A stretch of 64,000 nt of DNA from Planctomycetaceae bacterium (GTDB lineage: Bacteria; Planctomycetota; Planctomycetia; Pirellulales; UBA7805), in contig CACOUL010000008.1 in assembly GCA_902630355.1 (NCBI GenBank), forward strand, positions 34,694 to 98,693. Reading direction: 5' to 3'. Positions 39,935-48,428 of this stretch are shown here, piece after piece (the stretch's first letter is position 1; the number at the start of each line of letters is the position of its first letter). The notes beneath the pieces are model-generated. The model ran no database searches. It saw nothing but the letters and a program-made list of their open reading frames with translations, and was not told the origin of the DNA. A program made the translations under genes and the position numbers.

Positions 39935-40852
39935 TCAGGCCGCCTGTCGGCGGATGCCACGACGCGATTTTCGCCGCTTCCAGCGTCGATGGGCCCACCA
40001 GTACTGGTCGGGAGCGGAACGGATGACGTTTTCCAATTGGTGGGTATACCATTGAGTCAATCCATAGACGTCGTCGCACTGGGGATCGCCGGCGAGGGGG
40101 TCGGCAATCTCCGTGCAGCCGATTTCAAATTCGAGCGGTTTGCCCGTCCGTTTACCATAAACCACCATCAGCGGTGCTGAGAAGGTGAGTCCGAAGAGGG
40201 CAATCGCTTTGTGGGTGGAGGCGGGGCGGCCGAAAAAATCGACCCAGCAGTCCCGATCTCCCGCCGCTTGGTCGCCGAGTACCACCAGGGGGATGCCCGC
40301 GGCGAGCCGCGATTCTGCCTCTTTTGCACTCCCCTGCTTGGGGAGCATTTGCAGACCGTAAGCTGCCCGCTTCGCGTTGAAAAAGGCGTCGAGGTAGGGA
40401 TTGTCCAGCGGGCGTGCAATGGTGAACATCGGGAAGCCGAAAAGGCCGACGATCATGCCGCAGACCTCAAAATTGCCGAAGTGCGCTGAAACCAGAACTT
40501 TTGCTCTCGACTCGAGTAAGGTACTGACCAGTTGCTGCTTGTTTCGGAACGAAACGTGATCCCGCCAATTGGTCAGGTGGATTTTACGTTCAGCATTGGC
40601 GATCTCATGCACCATCAAGAGAAGATGGCGCCAATGTTGCCGCCGAAGTGCCCGCCGCTCGGTGGGCGATAAGGAGGAAAACGCATGGCGAAGGTTCTCG
40701 TCAATCACATCGCGGCGCACTTTGAGGATGTCGGTGACGAGTCGGATCAACGGTTCGGCCAGCAGAAGGCACTCCCGTGCGGGTAACGTCTGCAGGAGAC
40801 AGAAGACGCACCTGACCGCGAGGTAGACGAGATAATCGAACAGTTTTTTCAT
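39935..40852 (-). CDS. LpxL/HtrB-type lysophospholipid or lipid A acyltransferase
   Basis: The 305-residue protein has an N-terminal hydrophobic stretch, the catalytic motif VLVSAHFGNFEVCG (His-x4-Glu, near residue 123), the FTIARPLDNPYLD block, and VVLGDQAAGDRDCWVDFFGR followed by HKAIALFGL, which are typical of LpxL/LpxM enzymes. The family transfers secondary acyl chains to lipid A or to related lipids. That fits a planctomycete with an outer membrane, but the acceptor is inferred. The last residues are basic. Confidence 0.9.
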   Translation of the reverse strand: MKKLFDYLVYLAVRCVFCLLQTLPARECLLLAEPLIRLVTDILKVRRDVIDENLRHAFSSLSPTERRALRRQHWRHLLLMVHEIANAERKIHLTNWRDHVSFRNKQQLVSTLLESRAKVLVSAHFGNFEVCGMIVGLFGFPMFTIARPLDNPYLDAFFNAKRAAYGLQMLPKQGSAKEAESRLAAGIPLVVLGDQAAGDRDCWVDFFGRPASTHKAIALFGLTFSAPLMVVYGKRTGKPLEFEIGCTEIADPLAGDPQCDDVYGLTQWYTHQLENVIRSAPDQYWWAHRRWKRRKSRRGIRRQAA

Positions 40853-40965
40853 CTTGCCATCCGTGGCTTTTGCGACGAATCCGCGCGTATTCTGTCAGGA
40901 AACAAAGGCAGGGAAAAGATCGAAAAGCTCGCGTCAGAGAGGCAAAACGAATCGTTTTCCGCCCA

Positions 40966-42054
40966 TCAACGCCGCTTTTTGCGTCGCGCCGCGAGCACCG
41001 GGTCGGTCGAGAGAGGCAGGCTGATCGCTTTTCCGCTCTCGGCCGCCTTGTAGATTCCCAGGATGATCTCGACGCTCCGCCGCCCCTCGGCGCCATCGAT
41101 CGCCGGTTTTTTCCCGCTTCGAATGGCTCGCAGGACATCGCGGAACTGCAAGGCGTGCGCGTGATGACCGATTGCCGAGGGATCACTGGCGCCCCCGCCC
41201 GTCGATCGACTGGCTGCCATTCGTTTGAGAATCGCCGCATCGCCTGCCCGCTTGCGGGCAAAATCCCAGACTTTGAGGTCTTCTTCCTCCAGCACAGCCG
41301 ATCCGGAGGATCCGTGAATCTCGATACGTTTCAGGTAGCCCGGCCACGCGGCGGTGGTCGCCTCGATGACGCCCAACGCCCCGGACTTGAATCGCAGCGT
41401 AGCGACCGCCGTATCCTCCACATCGATGCGGCGATGGGCGAGTGTGGCCGTCTGGGCACGGATTTCCACCACCGGTCCCATCAGCCAGGTGAGAAGATCG
41501 ACGCTGTGGATTGCCTGATTCATCAAAGCGCCGCCCCCATCGAGTTGCCACGTGCCCCGCCATGCGCCGCTATCGTAGTACTCCTGCGTGCGAAACCATT
41601 TCACGTAGGCATCGCCCATCGTGAGTTTGCCGAACCGCTTTTGCTCGATCGCCTTTTTGAGTTCCACGCTCGACTGGTGAAATCGCGACGGAAAGATCGT
41701 GGAGAGTACGACCTTGTTCTTGCGGCAGGCCGCGATGATCCGATCGCAGCGACGGAGGGTGATTTCGAGCGGCTTTTCCACGATCACATGTTTCCCCGCT
41801 TCCGCAGCAGCCACGCCCGGTTCCATGTGGGCCCCGCTGGGAGTGCAGATGGTGACGACATCGATCTGCTGATCGTCGAGCATTTCCTTGAGTTTGGTGT
41901 ACGGACGACATCCCTGTTCCGCCGCGACCCGTTCGGCTGCCGCAGGAACCGCGTCGTAGCATCCGACGAGTTTTGCACCCCGGATATCTGCCAAGGCCCG
42001 GGCATGGAAGCCCGCGATCATGCCACACCCAATAATGCCAAAACCGGTTGCCAT
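40966..42054 (-). CDS. Gfo/Idh/MocA family oxidoreductase
   Basis: The 362-residue protein has an N-terminal Rossmann domain (FGIIGCGMIAGFHARAL, residues 4-20), the EKPLEITLRRCD motif with the conserved Glu-Lys-Pro near residue 98, and a C-terminal alpha/beta domain (GGGALMNQAIHSVDLLTWLMG). These NAD(P)-dependent enzymes act on sugars, inositols and related compounds; planctomycetes have many. The start at 42054 (MATGFGII) was preferred over one 33 nt upstream because the dinucleotide fold begins there. Confidence 0.92.
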   Translation of the reverse strand: MATGFGIIGCGMIAGFHARALADIRGAKLVGCYDAVPAAAERVAAEQGCRPYTKLKEMLDDQQIDVVTICTPSGAHMEPGVAAAEAGKHVIVEKPLEITLRRCDRIIAACRKNKVVLSTIFPSRFHQSSVELKKAIEQKRFGKLTMGDAYVKWFRTQEYYDSGAWRGTWQLDGGGALMNQAIHSVDLLTWLMGPVVEIRAQTATLAHRRIDVEDTAVATLRFKSGALGVIEATTAAWPGYLKRIEIHGSSGSAVLEEEDLKVWDFARKRAGDAAILKRMAASRSTGGGASDPSAIGHHAHALQFRDVLRAIRSGKKPAIDGAEGRRSVEIILGIYKAAESGKAISLPLSTDPVLAARRKKRR

Positions 42055-42142
42055 TGTTACACCACCCGACGCTGTAAGGAAAAACATTGCGAGTTGCGAT
42101 TATAATCCGCCGCACAGGACTCGCCAGGGGACCGGTCCTCGA

Positions 42143-43069
42143 TTAAAGACCGGTCATGAGAATGAGCATGCTCGTGCCGTTGAGCGCCATATGGACCACG
42201 ATCCCCGGGAGGATGCGGTGCGTTTTCGCATAGAGATAGCCGAGAACCATGGCGAGAAAAAAGAGGGGTACCGGATCGGGTCCGTGGCCCGCATGTGGCA
42301 AGGCAAAGGTGATCGAACTCAGTACGATCGGTTGCCACATGAAGGTCGTATCGGGCGATTGAGAAGTGAGTTGCTCCTCGGTGACTTCCTCACCTGCCGC
42401 CTGTGCCGCGGCGAACCTTTTGGTTCTTATAAACGCTTTTTCCAACCATCCCTGCAAAATCACGCGGAACAAAAATTCTTCCACCAGGGGAGCTGCGATC
42501 ACGGCGGTGCAGAACGCCCAAAACAGCACTCCCGTCGAGGGATTATCCAGCATCATTTTTTCGATCGGGTGCGCCGCTTTCTCCTCGACCACAATTTCAT
42601 AGGCCTGTTTCAAAATAAACTGCAGGATATAAACAAGCGGCGCGGCGGCCAGAAAGGCAACGAGTCCCAGGGCGATATCGCTTTTTATTTTCCCAAACTG
42701 GACCCCCAGGTCGGCCAATGTGGCGCGCAGGTCGATACGCAGGAAAGTGAATATCAGGCCGATACTCAAGAGGATCAACACTGCGTTGCCTGCCAGAAGC
42801 CAGGTGAAGACTTCGGGCATGTCCACCAGCGAATCATCGACTCCGAGGTCGAATGAGTGCCGGATCAGGTTTGCCCAGAGCCATTGCAGCGCAATGTAGA
42901 TAAAAAAGGCGAGAGCCACATGCGGAAAGCCGTTCCACGGCACGAGTCGTCGCGGTTCAGTCGGAAGTATCGCTCCGCGTTCGCGATAGCGGTCGAGCAG
43001 CAAGAGCCACAAGATGCCCCAGGGAAGGAGTATCACAGACAGGGCAGCAATGGTGGGGATGTTGCTCAT
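42143..43069 (-). CDS. CPBP family intramembrane glutamic protease
   Basis: The roughly 308-residue integral membrane protein has about eight helices. The CAAX/CPBP motifs are present: LVEEFLFRVILQGWL (EExxxR), SSITFALPHAGHGPDPVPLF and FFLAMVLGYLYAKTHRILPGIVVHMALN (His in the last motif). Such proteases act within membranes; some cleave prenylated proteins and others confer bacteriocin immunity. ATG 43069 was preferred to GTG 43075. It lies downstream of pgsA with a 55-nt gap on the same strand. Confidence 0.9.
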   Translation of the reverse strand: MSNIPTIAALSVILLPWGILWLLLLDRYRERGAILPTEPRRLVPWNGFPHVALAFFIYIALQWLWANLIRHSFDLGVDDSLVDMPEVFTWLLAGNAVLILLSIGLIFTFLRIDLRATLADLGVQFGKIKSDIALGLVAFLAAAPLVYILQFILKQAYEIVVEEKAAHPIEKMMLDNPSTGVLFWAFCTAVIAAPLVEEFLFRVILQGWLEKAFIRTKRFAAAQAAGEEVTEEQLTSQSPDTTFMWQPIVLSSITFALPHAGHGPDPVPLFFLAMVLGYLYAKTHRILPGIVVHMALNGTSMLILMTGL

Positions 43070-43124
43070 AGCCACTCGGGAATCATTTCATGCGTGGGAG
43101 GTCGCGGTCGCAGTCGATCCTTCC

Positions 43125-43757
43125 CTACCCCACCGACTTTTTCGCCAATCGCCAGGCAGCGAGCACATATTCGGCACCTGAATAGAGTGTCAGCAGGATC
43201 GTGGCCCAGAGAATGATCTGCACTGTCCGGGCCAGGCCTGCCGTCGGTCGCTCGTCGCCGATGGTTGCCAACGTTGCCAACAGGTAAAGGCTTGCCAGGA
43301 CCGCAACGCATTGCAGCACCATTTTTAATTTCCCGGCCATTTTCGCCGAAAAATCGGTGCCGTGCTGTTCGAAAAAACTACGCAGGGCCGTTACCAGCAG
43401 TTCGCGTGCGGTGACCACCACGGCCATCCACGGCGCGATCCCCGAGTGGTCGCTGCCGACGAGAAAGATAAACGCTCCGCAGATAATCACTTTGTCGACA
43501 AACGGGTCAAAAATGCGTCCCACCACGGTGACTTGCCCGTATTTTCTTGCCCAGTATCCATCCACCCAGTCGGTGCCTGCCGCCACCGCAAAAAGTATCA
43601 GCCCGCTCCAGTACAGGGTGCTTCGAGCGGCGGCACCGGTCTCCGGAGATTGCGCGATGCCGATCACCAGGAAGAGAATGATCGCCAGGACGAGTCGCAG
43701 CGAGGTTAAGAGATTCGGAACATTCAGCGCGCCGCGGAAGGGAGAATTCTGGCTCAA
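43125..43757 (-). CDS. pgsA: CDP-diacylglycerol-glycerol-3-phosphate 3-phosphatidyltransferase
   Basis: The 210-residue membrane enzyme makes phosphatidylglycerol phosphate from CDP-diacylglycerol. It has the CDP-alcohol phosphotransferase motif D-G-x2-A-R-x8-G-x3-D-x3-D read in DWVDGYWARKYG then VGRIFDPFVDK, and it starts with the usual LNVPNLLTSLRLVLAI helix. Translation begins at TTG 43757, supported by AAGGAG seven nt upstream, which overlaps the end of rimO. The gap to rimO is four nt, so the two genes are coupled. Confidence 0.94.
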   Translation of the reverse strand: MSQNSPFRGALNVPNLLTSLRLVLAIILFLVIGIAQSPETGAAARSTLYWSGLILFAVAAGTDWVDGYWARKYGQVTVVGRIFDPFVDKVIICGAFIFLVGSDHSGIAPWMAVVVTARELLVTALRSFFEQHGTDFSAKMAGKLKMVLQCVAVLASLYLLATLATIGDERPTAGLARTVQIILWATILLTLYSGAEYVLAAWRLAKKSVG

Positions 43758-43761
43758 CAGG

Positions 43762-45162
43762 TCACTCCTTATGCTGCTGCATGCTCGAATCGGTCGGCAC
43801 TGCGATCAGGTCGTATCCCTGACTCGCAACGATCTCGCAGGGATAAATCTCGCCCTGGTGGAGATTTTCCCCTGTGATAAAGACTAAGCCATCGATGTCC
43901 GGGGCATCGGCATAACTTCTGCCGATCCAGACATGACTCTCTTCCGGATGTCGTCGATCGATCAATACGTCGTGGACTTTGCCCACCTGCGACGCATTAA
44001 AATTAAAAGCAACCTGCTGCTGCGTCGCCATCAAGATATCGCGCCGCTCCTCGGCAACCGATTCCAGCAGGTGCCCATCGAGTCGCGCGGCGGGGGTGTC
44101 TTCCTCGAGCGAATAAGTGAAAACACCCAACCGCTCGAATCGTTGCTGCTCGACAAACGCCACAAGTTCCTCGAACTGTGCTTCCGTTTCGCCGGGAAAC
44201 CCGGTGATCATGGTGGTTCGCATCACAAGTTGGTCGACCTGACTGCGCAGTTTTTCCAGTAATTGTTCGGTCGCTTGGCGATCGACTTTCCGCTGCATTC
44301 GCCGAAGGACCCGGTCGTTAATGTGCTGAAGCGGCATATCGAGATAAGGGACGATGCGATCGCTGTGGGCAATGTGTTCGATGAGCCGATCGTCAAAATA
44401 CATCGGGTAGAGATACATCAAACGGATCCATTCTATCCCCTGGACCTCTTCGAGTTTTTCCAAAAGCTCAGTGAGTCGACTGGTACCATAGAGATCGCGG
44501 CCGTAGTACGTGGTGTCTTGGGCAACAAGAATGAGTTCCTTCACTCCGTCGGCTGCCAATTGCTCCGCCTCGGCAATCACTTCCTCGATCGGCTTGGTGG
44601 CATGCTTGCCTCGCATCTTGGGGATCGCACAGAAGGTGCAAAGCCGGTCGCATCCCTCCGAGATTTTGAGATAGGCAAAGTGGCGAGGCGTGATCCGCAG
44701 GCGATCTCGATCGGTGAGTGGCCGCAGGGGCGCCGGGTGAAATAGCGCCCGCTGTTCGTGGAGGCCTCCGATGAGTCGGTCCGCCAGTTGGCTGATTTCG
44801 TCCCGGGCGAACACTCCGGCGACGTGGTCGATTTCGGGTCGCTCGGTGAGAAGCGTTTCCTTCTGCCGTTCGGCCAGGCACCCTGACACAATCAGTCCTC
44901 GGAGTTGCCCCTCGCGTTTCAGTTCGACCATCTCATCGATGACCCCATACGACTCTCTGCGTGATGAGGCGATAAAGCCGCACGTATTGACGATCGCAAA
45001 ATCGGCCTGCGCCGGATCATCGACGAGTTGATACCCCTCTAGATCGAGTCGACCGAGTATTTTTTCACTGTCGACCAGATTTTTCGGGCAACCGAGGCTC
45101 ACCAGCGCGTAGGTGCCCTTGCAGTCCGATTTTTTCAGTTGGTCGGTAAACGTTCCGGACAC
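43762..45162 (-). CDS. rimO: Ribosomal protein S12 methylthiotransferase RimO
   Basis: The 466-residue radical SAM enzyme adds a methylthio group to Asp88/89 of ribosomal protein S12. The N-terminal cluster domain has [19 protein letters not shown] and [10 protein letters not shown]. The radical SAM CxxxCxxC is in [18 protein letters not shown] near residue 170. The C-terminal TRAM domain includes [28 protein letters not shown] separates RimO from MiaB. The start is GTG 45162 with AAAGG upstream. It is translationally coupled to pgsA. Confidence 0.95.
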   Translation of the reverse strand: MSGTFTDQLKKSDCKGTYALVSLGCPKNLVDSEKILGRLDLEGYQLVDDPAQADFAIVNTCGFIASSRRESYGVIDEMVELKREGQLRGLIVSGCLAERQKETLLTERPEIDHVAGVFARDEISQLADRLIGGLHEQRALFHPAPLRPLTDRDRLRITPRHFAYLKISEGCDRLCTFCAIPKMRGKHATKPIEEVIAEAEQLAADGVKELILVAQDTTYYGRDLYGTSRLTELLEKLEEVQGIEWIRLMYLYPMYFDDRLIEHIAHSDRIVPYLDMPLQHINDRVLRRMQRKVDRQATEQLLEKLRSQVDQLVMRTTMITGFPGETEAQFEELVAFVEQQRFERLGVFTYSLEEDTPAARLDGHLLESVAEERRDILMATQQQVAFNFNASQVGKVHDVLIDRRHPEESHVWIGRSYADAPDIDGLVFITGENLHQGEIYPCEIVASQGYDLIAVPTDSSMQQHKE

Positions 45163-45274
45163 GAAAAACCTTTCGTCGGGTGCCGAAGGAGAGTCTAGGG
45201 GAGTCTTCTATCCTAACGCACAAACGCCGTGAGAGGGAGTCGACCCACCATCTTTCGACTCGGATCTCACCGGC

Positions 45275-46141
45275 TCAAGAGGCTGCACGCTGCGGCTTTT
45301 GTGCCGTTTGAGGATCGGAAAGGAGCGAGGCAAGGCGGTGGAACAAATCTTCGAGATGGGTCGGTTTCGGCAGAATCTCACTTGCCCCCATGTCGATGGC
45401 ACGCGCTACATCTTCAAACCGTGGGAAGTCGAGCAGCGCGAGCAGAGGTGCTTGCCGAAAACGTGAGTGAATGCGTTGAAGGGAGTCGAGGTGATCGGGC
45501 GACCCTTCCCAGAGGATCGCCTGGGGGCGTTCGATCCGCAGCGGCCTCTGCGGGTCGATCCACACCGTTGCGTAGCCCTGATCTCGACAGGCAGTGGCAA
45601 GCATGTCGGCCATGTCTTCACAGTGTGTGTGGATCGCAATCATTTGATCCTTCGAGCGGGGCGGAAAGGTGCGGAAAAGAGTCCGCTCGTGATCGCTGGC
45701 GATGACCGGCAGTCCGAAACTGGGGAGTCGCTGCTGCCGGAATTGCATTAAATCCATTTCCCAGTGGGCCCACCAGCTATTCCACCCCTGGTAGAGCATG
45801 CCCGGCCACGGGTTGCCGCTACGAGCCTGCCCCTCACACCAACTGCTGCCGACGGCCAAAAATCGGGCAAGTGGCAGGGCACGCTGCACGCGTTCCAATT
45901 CGCGATGCGGATGCTCCCCCGGCCAGCGTTCCGCCACGATCACCACATCGACATCCATCGCACCGAGATCGCCGGGTTCACTTTCGAGCCACCGGATCGC
46001 GTCCCGACAATCGTTTGCGACACGGACAGTGGCCACTTTGCGGATTGCAGGCGGGAGCGATTGAAATTCGCGCTGCGAAAAGTTTCCGATCAGCAGTGCA
46101 CGCATATCAAAGAGCAAATGGTCGTCGGGGGGATAGTTCAC
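45275..46141 (-). CDS. Degenerate receiver-like protein, unknown function
   Basis: The protein (288 residues from GTG 46141, or 276 from ATG 46105) does not match a family I can name. The N-terminal half alternates strands and helices in receiver style (RALLIGNFSQREFQSLP, then DVDVVIVAERWPGEHP). The C-terminal half ends like a response-regulator receiver (LLALLDFPRFEDVARAID then GASEILPKPTHLEDLF), with the conserved Lys-Pro of receivers. The phosphoacceptor position reads AILWEGS, so phosphorylation is not expected. Two decayed receiver folds in tandem are the best description. It is transcribed away from rimO and the Mur ligase without obvious partners. Confidence 0.65.
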   Translation of the reverse strand: MNYPPDDHLLFDMRALLIGNFSQREFQSLPPAIRKVATVRVANDCRDAIRWLESEPGDLGAMDVDVVIVAERWPGEHPHRELERVQRALPLARFLAVGSSWCEGQARSGNPWPGMLYQGWNSWWAHWEMDLMQFRQQRLPSFGLPVIASDHERTLFRTFPPRSKDQMIAIHTHCEDMADMLATACRDQGYATVWIDPQRPLRIERPQAILWEGSPDHLDSLQRIHSRFRQAPLLALLDFPRFEDVARAIDMGASEILPKPTHLEDLFHRLASLLSDPQTAQKPQRAAS

Positions 46142-46412
46142 TGCCGGCAGATATCAGGCGATAGCACTGCCGGCAGGCGTTTTTCCGGGACACCTTAAAA
46201 ACGCGTGGTCATCTTTCTCTAATCATCGAGTCTTGTCCAGATCAACTTGACTCATCGTCCCGCATAGAACACATTTTGGTCTCTCCTGACCGCTTTCGAA
46301 TGCATCGCGGTTCGGAGAATTCGACGAACAGGATGTTCGCTCGAGTCGAGACGGGTGGATGAGGCGATGGTTCTCATCACGCACTTGATCGCATAGGCAA
46401 GGAGGCCAAGCG

Positions 46413-47933
46413 ATGCAAAAACATGGTTTGCTCAAAGTTCACGGTCTACCCCTCACAGAGATTCTTCCCGGGGGAAGACTTTTCGGTGCAGACGAAATCT
46501 GGTTTACGTCGTGCACCTCGGATGTTCATCAGTGTCACGAAGGTGATCTTTACGTGGCAATCCTCGGGGAGAGCGACGATGGGCACCTGAAGGTGAATGA
46601 GGCAATCGAGCAAGGCGCAAGTGCGATTGTGACCGAACGCTTGATCCCCGCGCAGTCGGTCCCTCAGTATATCGTTGCCGACACGCGGATCGCCTACGCG
46701 AACATGTGTCACGCGCTCTCGGGTTTTCCCAGTCGCCGACTCAATGTAGTGGGAGTTGCCGGAAGCGAGGGCAAAACGACGACCACTTGTTTGATCCAGT
46801 CGATCATTCGTTCCGCAGGTCTGCAGAGTGGAATTCTCAACGGACTCGGCTACTGCGATGGCGCAAAGACCGTCCCGAGCGAAGCGGCAACCCCGGGGCC
46901 TGCCGTCTTTGCCGACTATCTCGCACGTATGCGGGCCGGGGGCTGTTCGCACGCCGTCGTGGAGCTTGAAGACAGGGCGATTGTCGGCAAAAGAACGGCC
47001 GATGTGGAGTTGGATGTCGCCTGCATCACGGCGTGTCGCGGTGCTGATTCCAGTGCATCTGAGGGGAATGAGTCTGAGAATGGCATCGATGTGATCCCGT
47101 CGCGCATTTTCGAGCAACTACGACCCGAAGGCCTGGTCGTTATCAACGCCGATGATCCCACGTGCAGAATGCTTGAAGATGAGTTGCATCACCCCGTGCT
47201 CACATTCGGTCTCGAGCAACCGGCGGTCCTCACGGCCACACTCCTCGAGAGGGTTGCGAGCGAACAGACCTTTTTAATTCATTGGGGTAACGAGACTATT
47301 CCGGTCCGGACGCATATGATCGGGGATCACCATATTTATGATTGTCTTGCGGCGGCCGCCGTGGGGCTGGCCTACGGAATCGAGTTGGAAACGATCGTCC
47401 GTGGAATCGAGCGGGTCGACCGGATGCCGGGACATCTGGAGCGGATCGAATGTGGGCAACCCTTTTCGCTGTTTGTCGATGGCGGACACACGCCGGCCGC
47501 AGTGGGGTCCGCGCTGCAAGCACTGCGCGAGACGACCCGCGGTAAATTGATTTGCGTCTTCGGCGCCCCGGGAGAGCGGGATCGAGACCTTCGCTCCCAG
47601 CTCGGGGCGGCGGTGGCCGAATGGGCCGATCAACTCATCATTACCGACGGTAACCCGGCCCGCGAGGATTCGATGCAAATCGCCGGGGATATTTTGCAAG
47701 GAATTTCCGACCCCTGCGATCCCCGCGTCGAACTCGATCGGGCGAGTGCTATCGAGATTGCACTTGCCACCGCCGAGGCGGGTGATTGTGTGCTGATTTC
47801 CGGTCGTGGACATCAATCCTGGCAGCTGGTCGGTACGCGGCGTTTTCCGTTCGATGATCGCGATGTGGCGCGACGTTGCCTGCAGTCCGGACGCTGGGGA
47901 CCGTCTCTCGGAGGCGAAAAGAGGGCTGCCTGA
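46413..47933 (+). CDS. Divergent MurE-like Mur ligase
   Basis: The 506-residue protein has all three Mur ligase domains: MurE-type N-domain (TSCTSDVHQCHEGDLYVAI), ATP P-loop VGVAGSEGKTTTT (Lys121), VINADDPT, PGHLERIE in place of PGRME, FVDGGHTPAAV in place of DYAHTP, GAPGERDRDLR, and VLISGRGHQSWQ. The segment RDHLDYH of true MurE is absent (the region reads ACRGADSSASEGNE), and the DAP-recognition box DNPR reads DGNPARE. It is therefore a MurE relative with a changed substrate site, not a standard tripeptide synthetase. AAGGAGG precedes the ATG. A MurG-type gene follows after about 500 nt. Confidence 0.82.
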   Translation: MQKHGLLKVHGLPLTEILPGGRLFGADEIWFTSCTSDVHQCHEGDLYVAILGESDDGHLKVNEAIEQGASAIVTERLIPAQSVPQYIVADTRIAYANMCHALSGFPSRRLNVVGVAGSEGKTTTTCLIQSIIRSAGLQSGILNGLGYCDGAKTVPSEAATPGPAVFADYLARMRAGGCSHAVVELEDRAIVGKRTADVELDVACITACRGADSSASEGNESENGIDVIPSRIFEQLRPEGLVVINADDPTCRMLEDELHHPVLTFGLEQPAVLTATLLERVASEQTFLIHWGNETIPVRTHMIGDHHIYDCLAAAAVGLAYGIELETIVRGIERVDRMPGHLERIECGQPFSLFVDGGHTPAAVGSALQALRETTRGKLICVFGAPGERDRDLRSQLGAAVAEWADQLIITDGNPAREDSMQIAGDILQGISDPCDPRVELDRASAIEIALATAEAGDCVLISGRGHQSWQLVGTRRFPFDDRDVARRCLQSGRWGPSLGGEKRAA

Positions 47934-48251
47934 TTGCTGGCACGGCATGCGAGACTCCGCTTTGCCAGCCCGCTTTTAAAAATCTCTTAGTCGCTTGGCA
48001 AAATCGCCCTTGGCACCCCACGGTGAATTTGGTACTTCACCCCCGCACCGCACGCAGCGGTAAGGTTGCACATCGGTGCACACGCTGCGGAGCAGAATCG
48101 AATAGCTGAAAATATTGGAGGTTCCATCGTTAGCGTGAAGGTTGCGGGGCCTGATCGCTGCCCTTCCTCCTGGGTAGGAGCACATTAACTGCCGGTCGTT
48201 ACGGTTTCTGGGTCAACCGGATCGGCAGGAGCTTCACGATGGAACTTGTGA

Positions 48252-48300
48252 CTGAGCGCTGGGGCGGCCTCGAGCCGCCCCAGTGACTCAGGGATTTTTT
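48252..48300 (+). terminator. Strong rho-independent terminator
   Basis: CTGGGGCGGC (48259-48268) pairs perfectly with GCCGCCCCAG (48274-48283) around a CTCGA loop, and the outer CTGAG/CTCAG extends the stem. Six T follow at 48295-48300. It lies about 320 nt after the Mur ligase stop. Confidence 0.82.
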
Positions 48301-48345
48301 CCGGGAGTCGATTAAACTTAAATAATTTGCGTTCTCGTTTTCGAG

Positions 48346-48377
48346 CACTCAGTCTCTTGTGGGCCTGAGTGTTTTTA
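48346..48377 (+). terminator. Second terminator-like hairpin
   Basis: CACTCAG (48346-48352) pairs with CTGAGTG (48365-48371), loop of 12 nt, followed by TTTTTATTTT. It lies about 50 nt before the MurG-like start codon, so it could act as an attenuator in that gene's leader or as a back-up terminator. Confidence 0.6.
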
Positions 48378-48428
48378 TTTTGGGCGAAACTCTGCGATGG
48401 CAGCGGGGTTTTATGGGCAAGTAGGAAT

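Larger units (their letters stand above)
47934..48428. other. Long intergenic region with tandem hairpins before the MurG-like gene
   Basis: These 495 bases contain two rho-independent-terminator-like hairpins near the 3' end (listed separately). The upstream 300 bases have several short inverted repeats but no family of structured RNA that I recognise. Short frames with CxxC motifs exist on both strands (HRCTRCG plus, YRCVRCGG minus), but neither has a convincing start or ribosome binding site. Confidence 0.5.

Noticed and set aside
40870..42105. 411-codon open frame on the plus strand opposite the Gfo/Idh gene
   Set aside because: Shadow of a clear oxidoreductase with a Rossmann motif.
47976..48185. 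Minus-strand frame with a CxxC zinc-ribbon-like pair (YRCVRCGG), and a plus frame with HRCTRCG
   Set aside because: Neither has a ribosome binding site or family match, and the two overlap; treated as chance.
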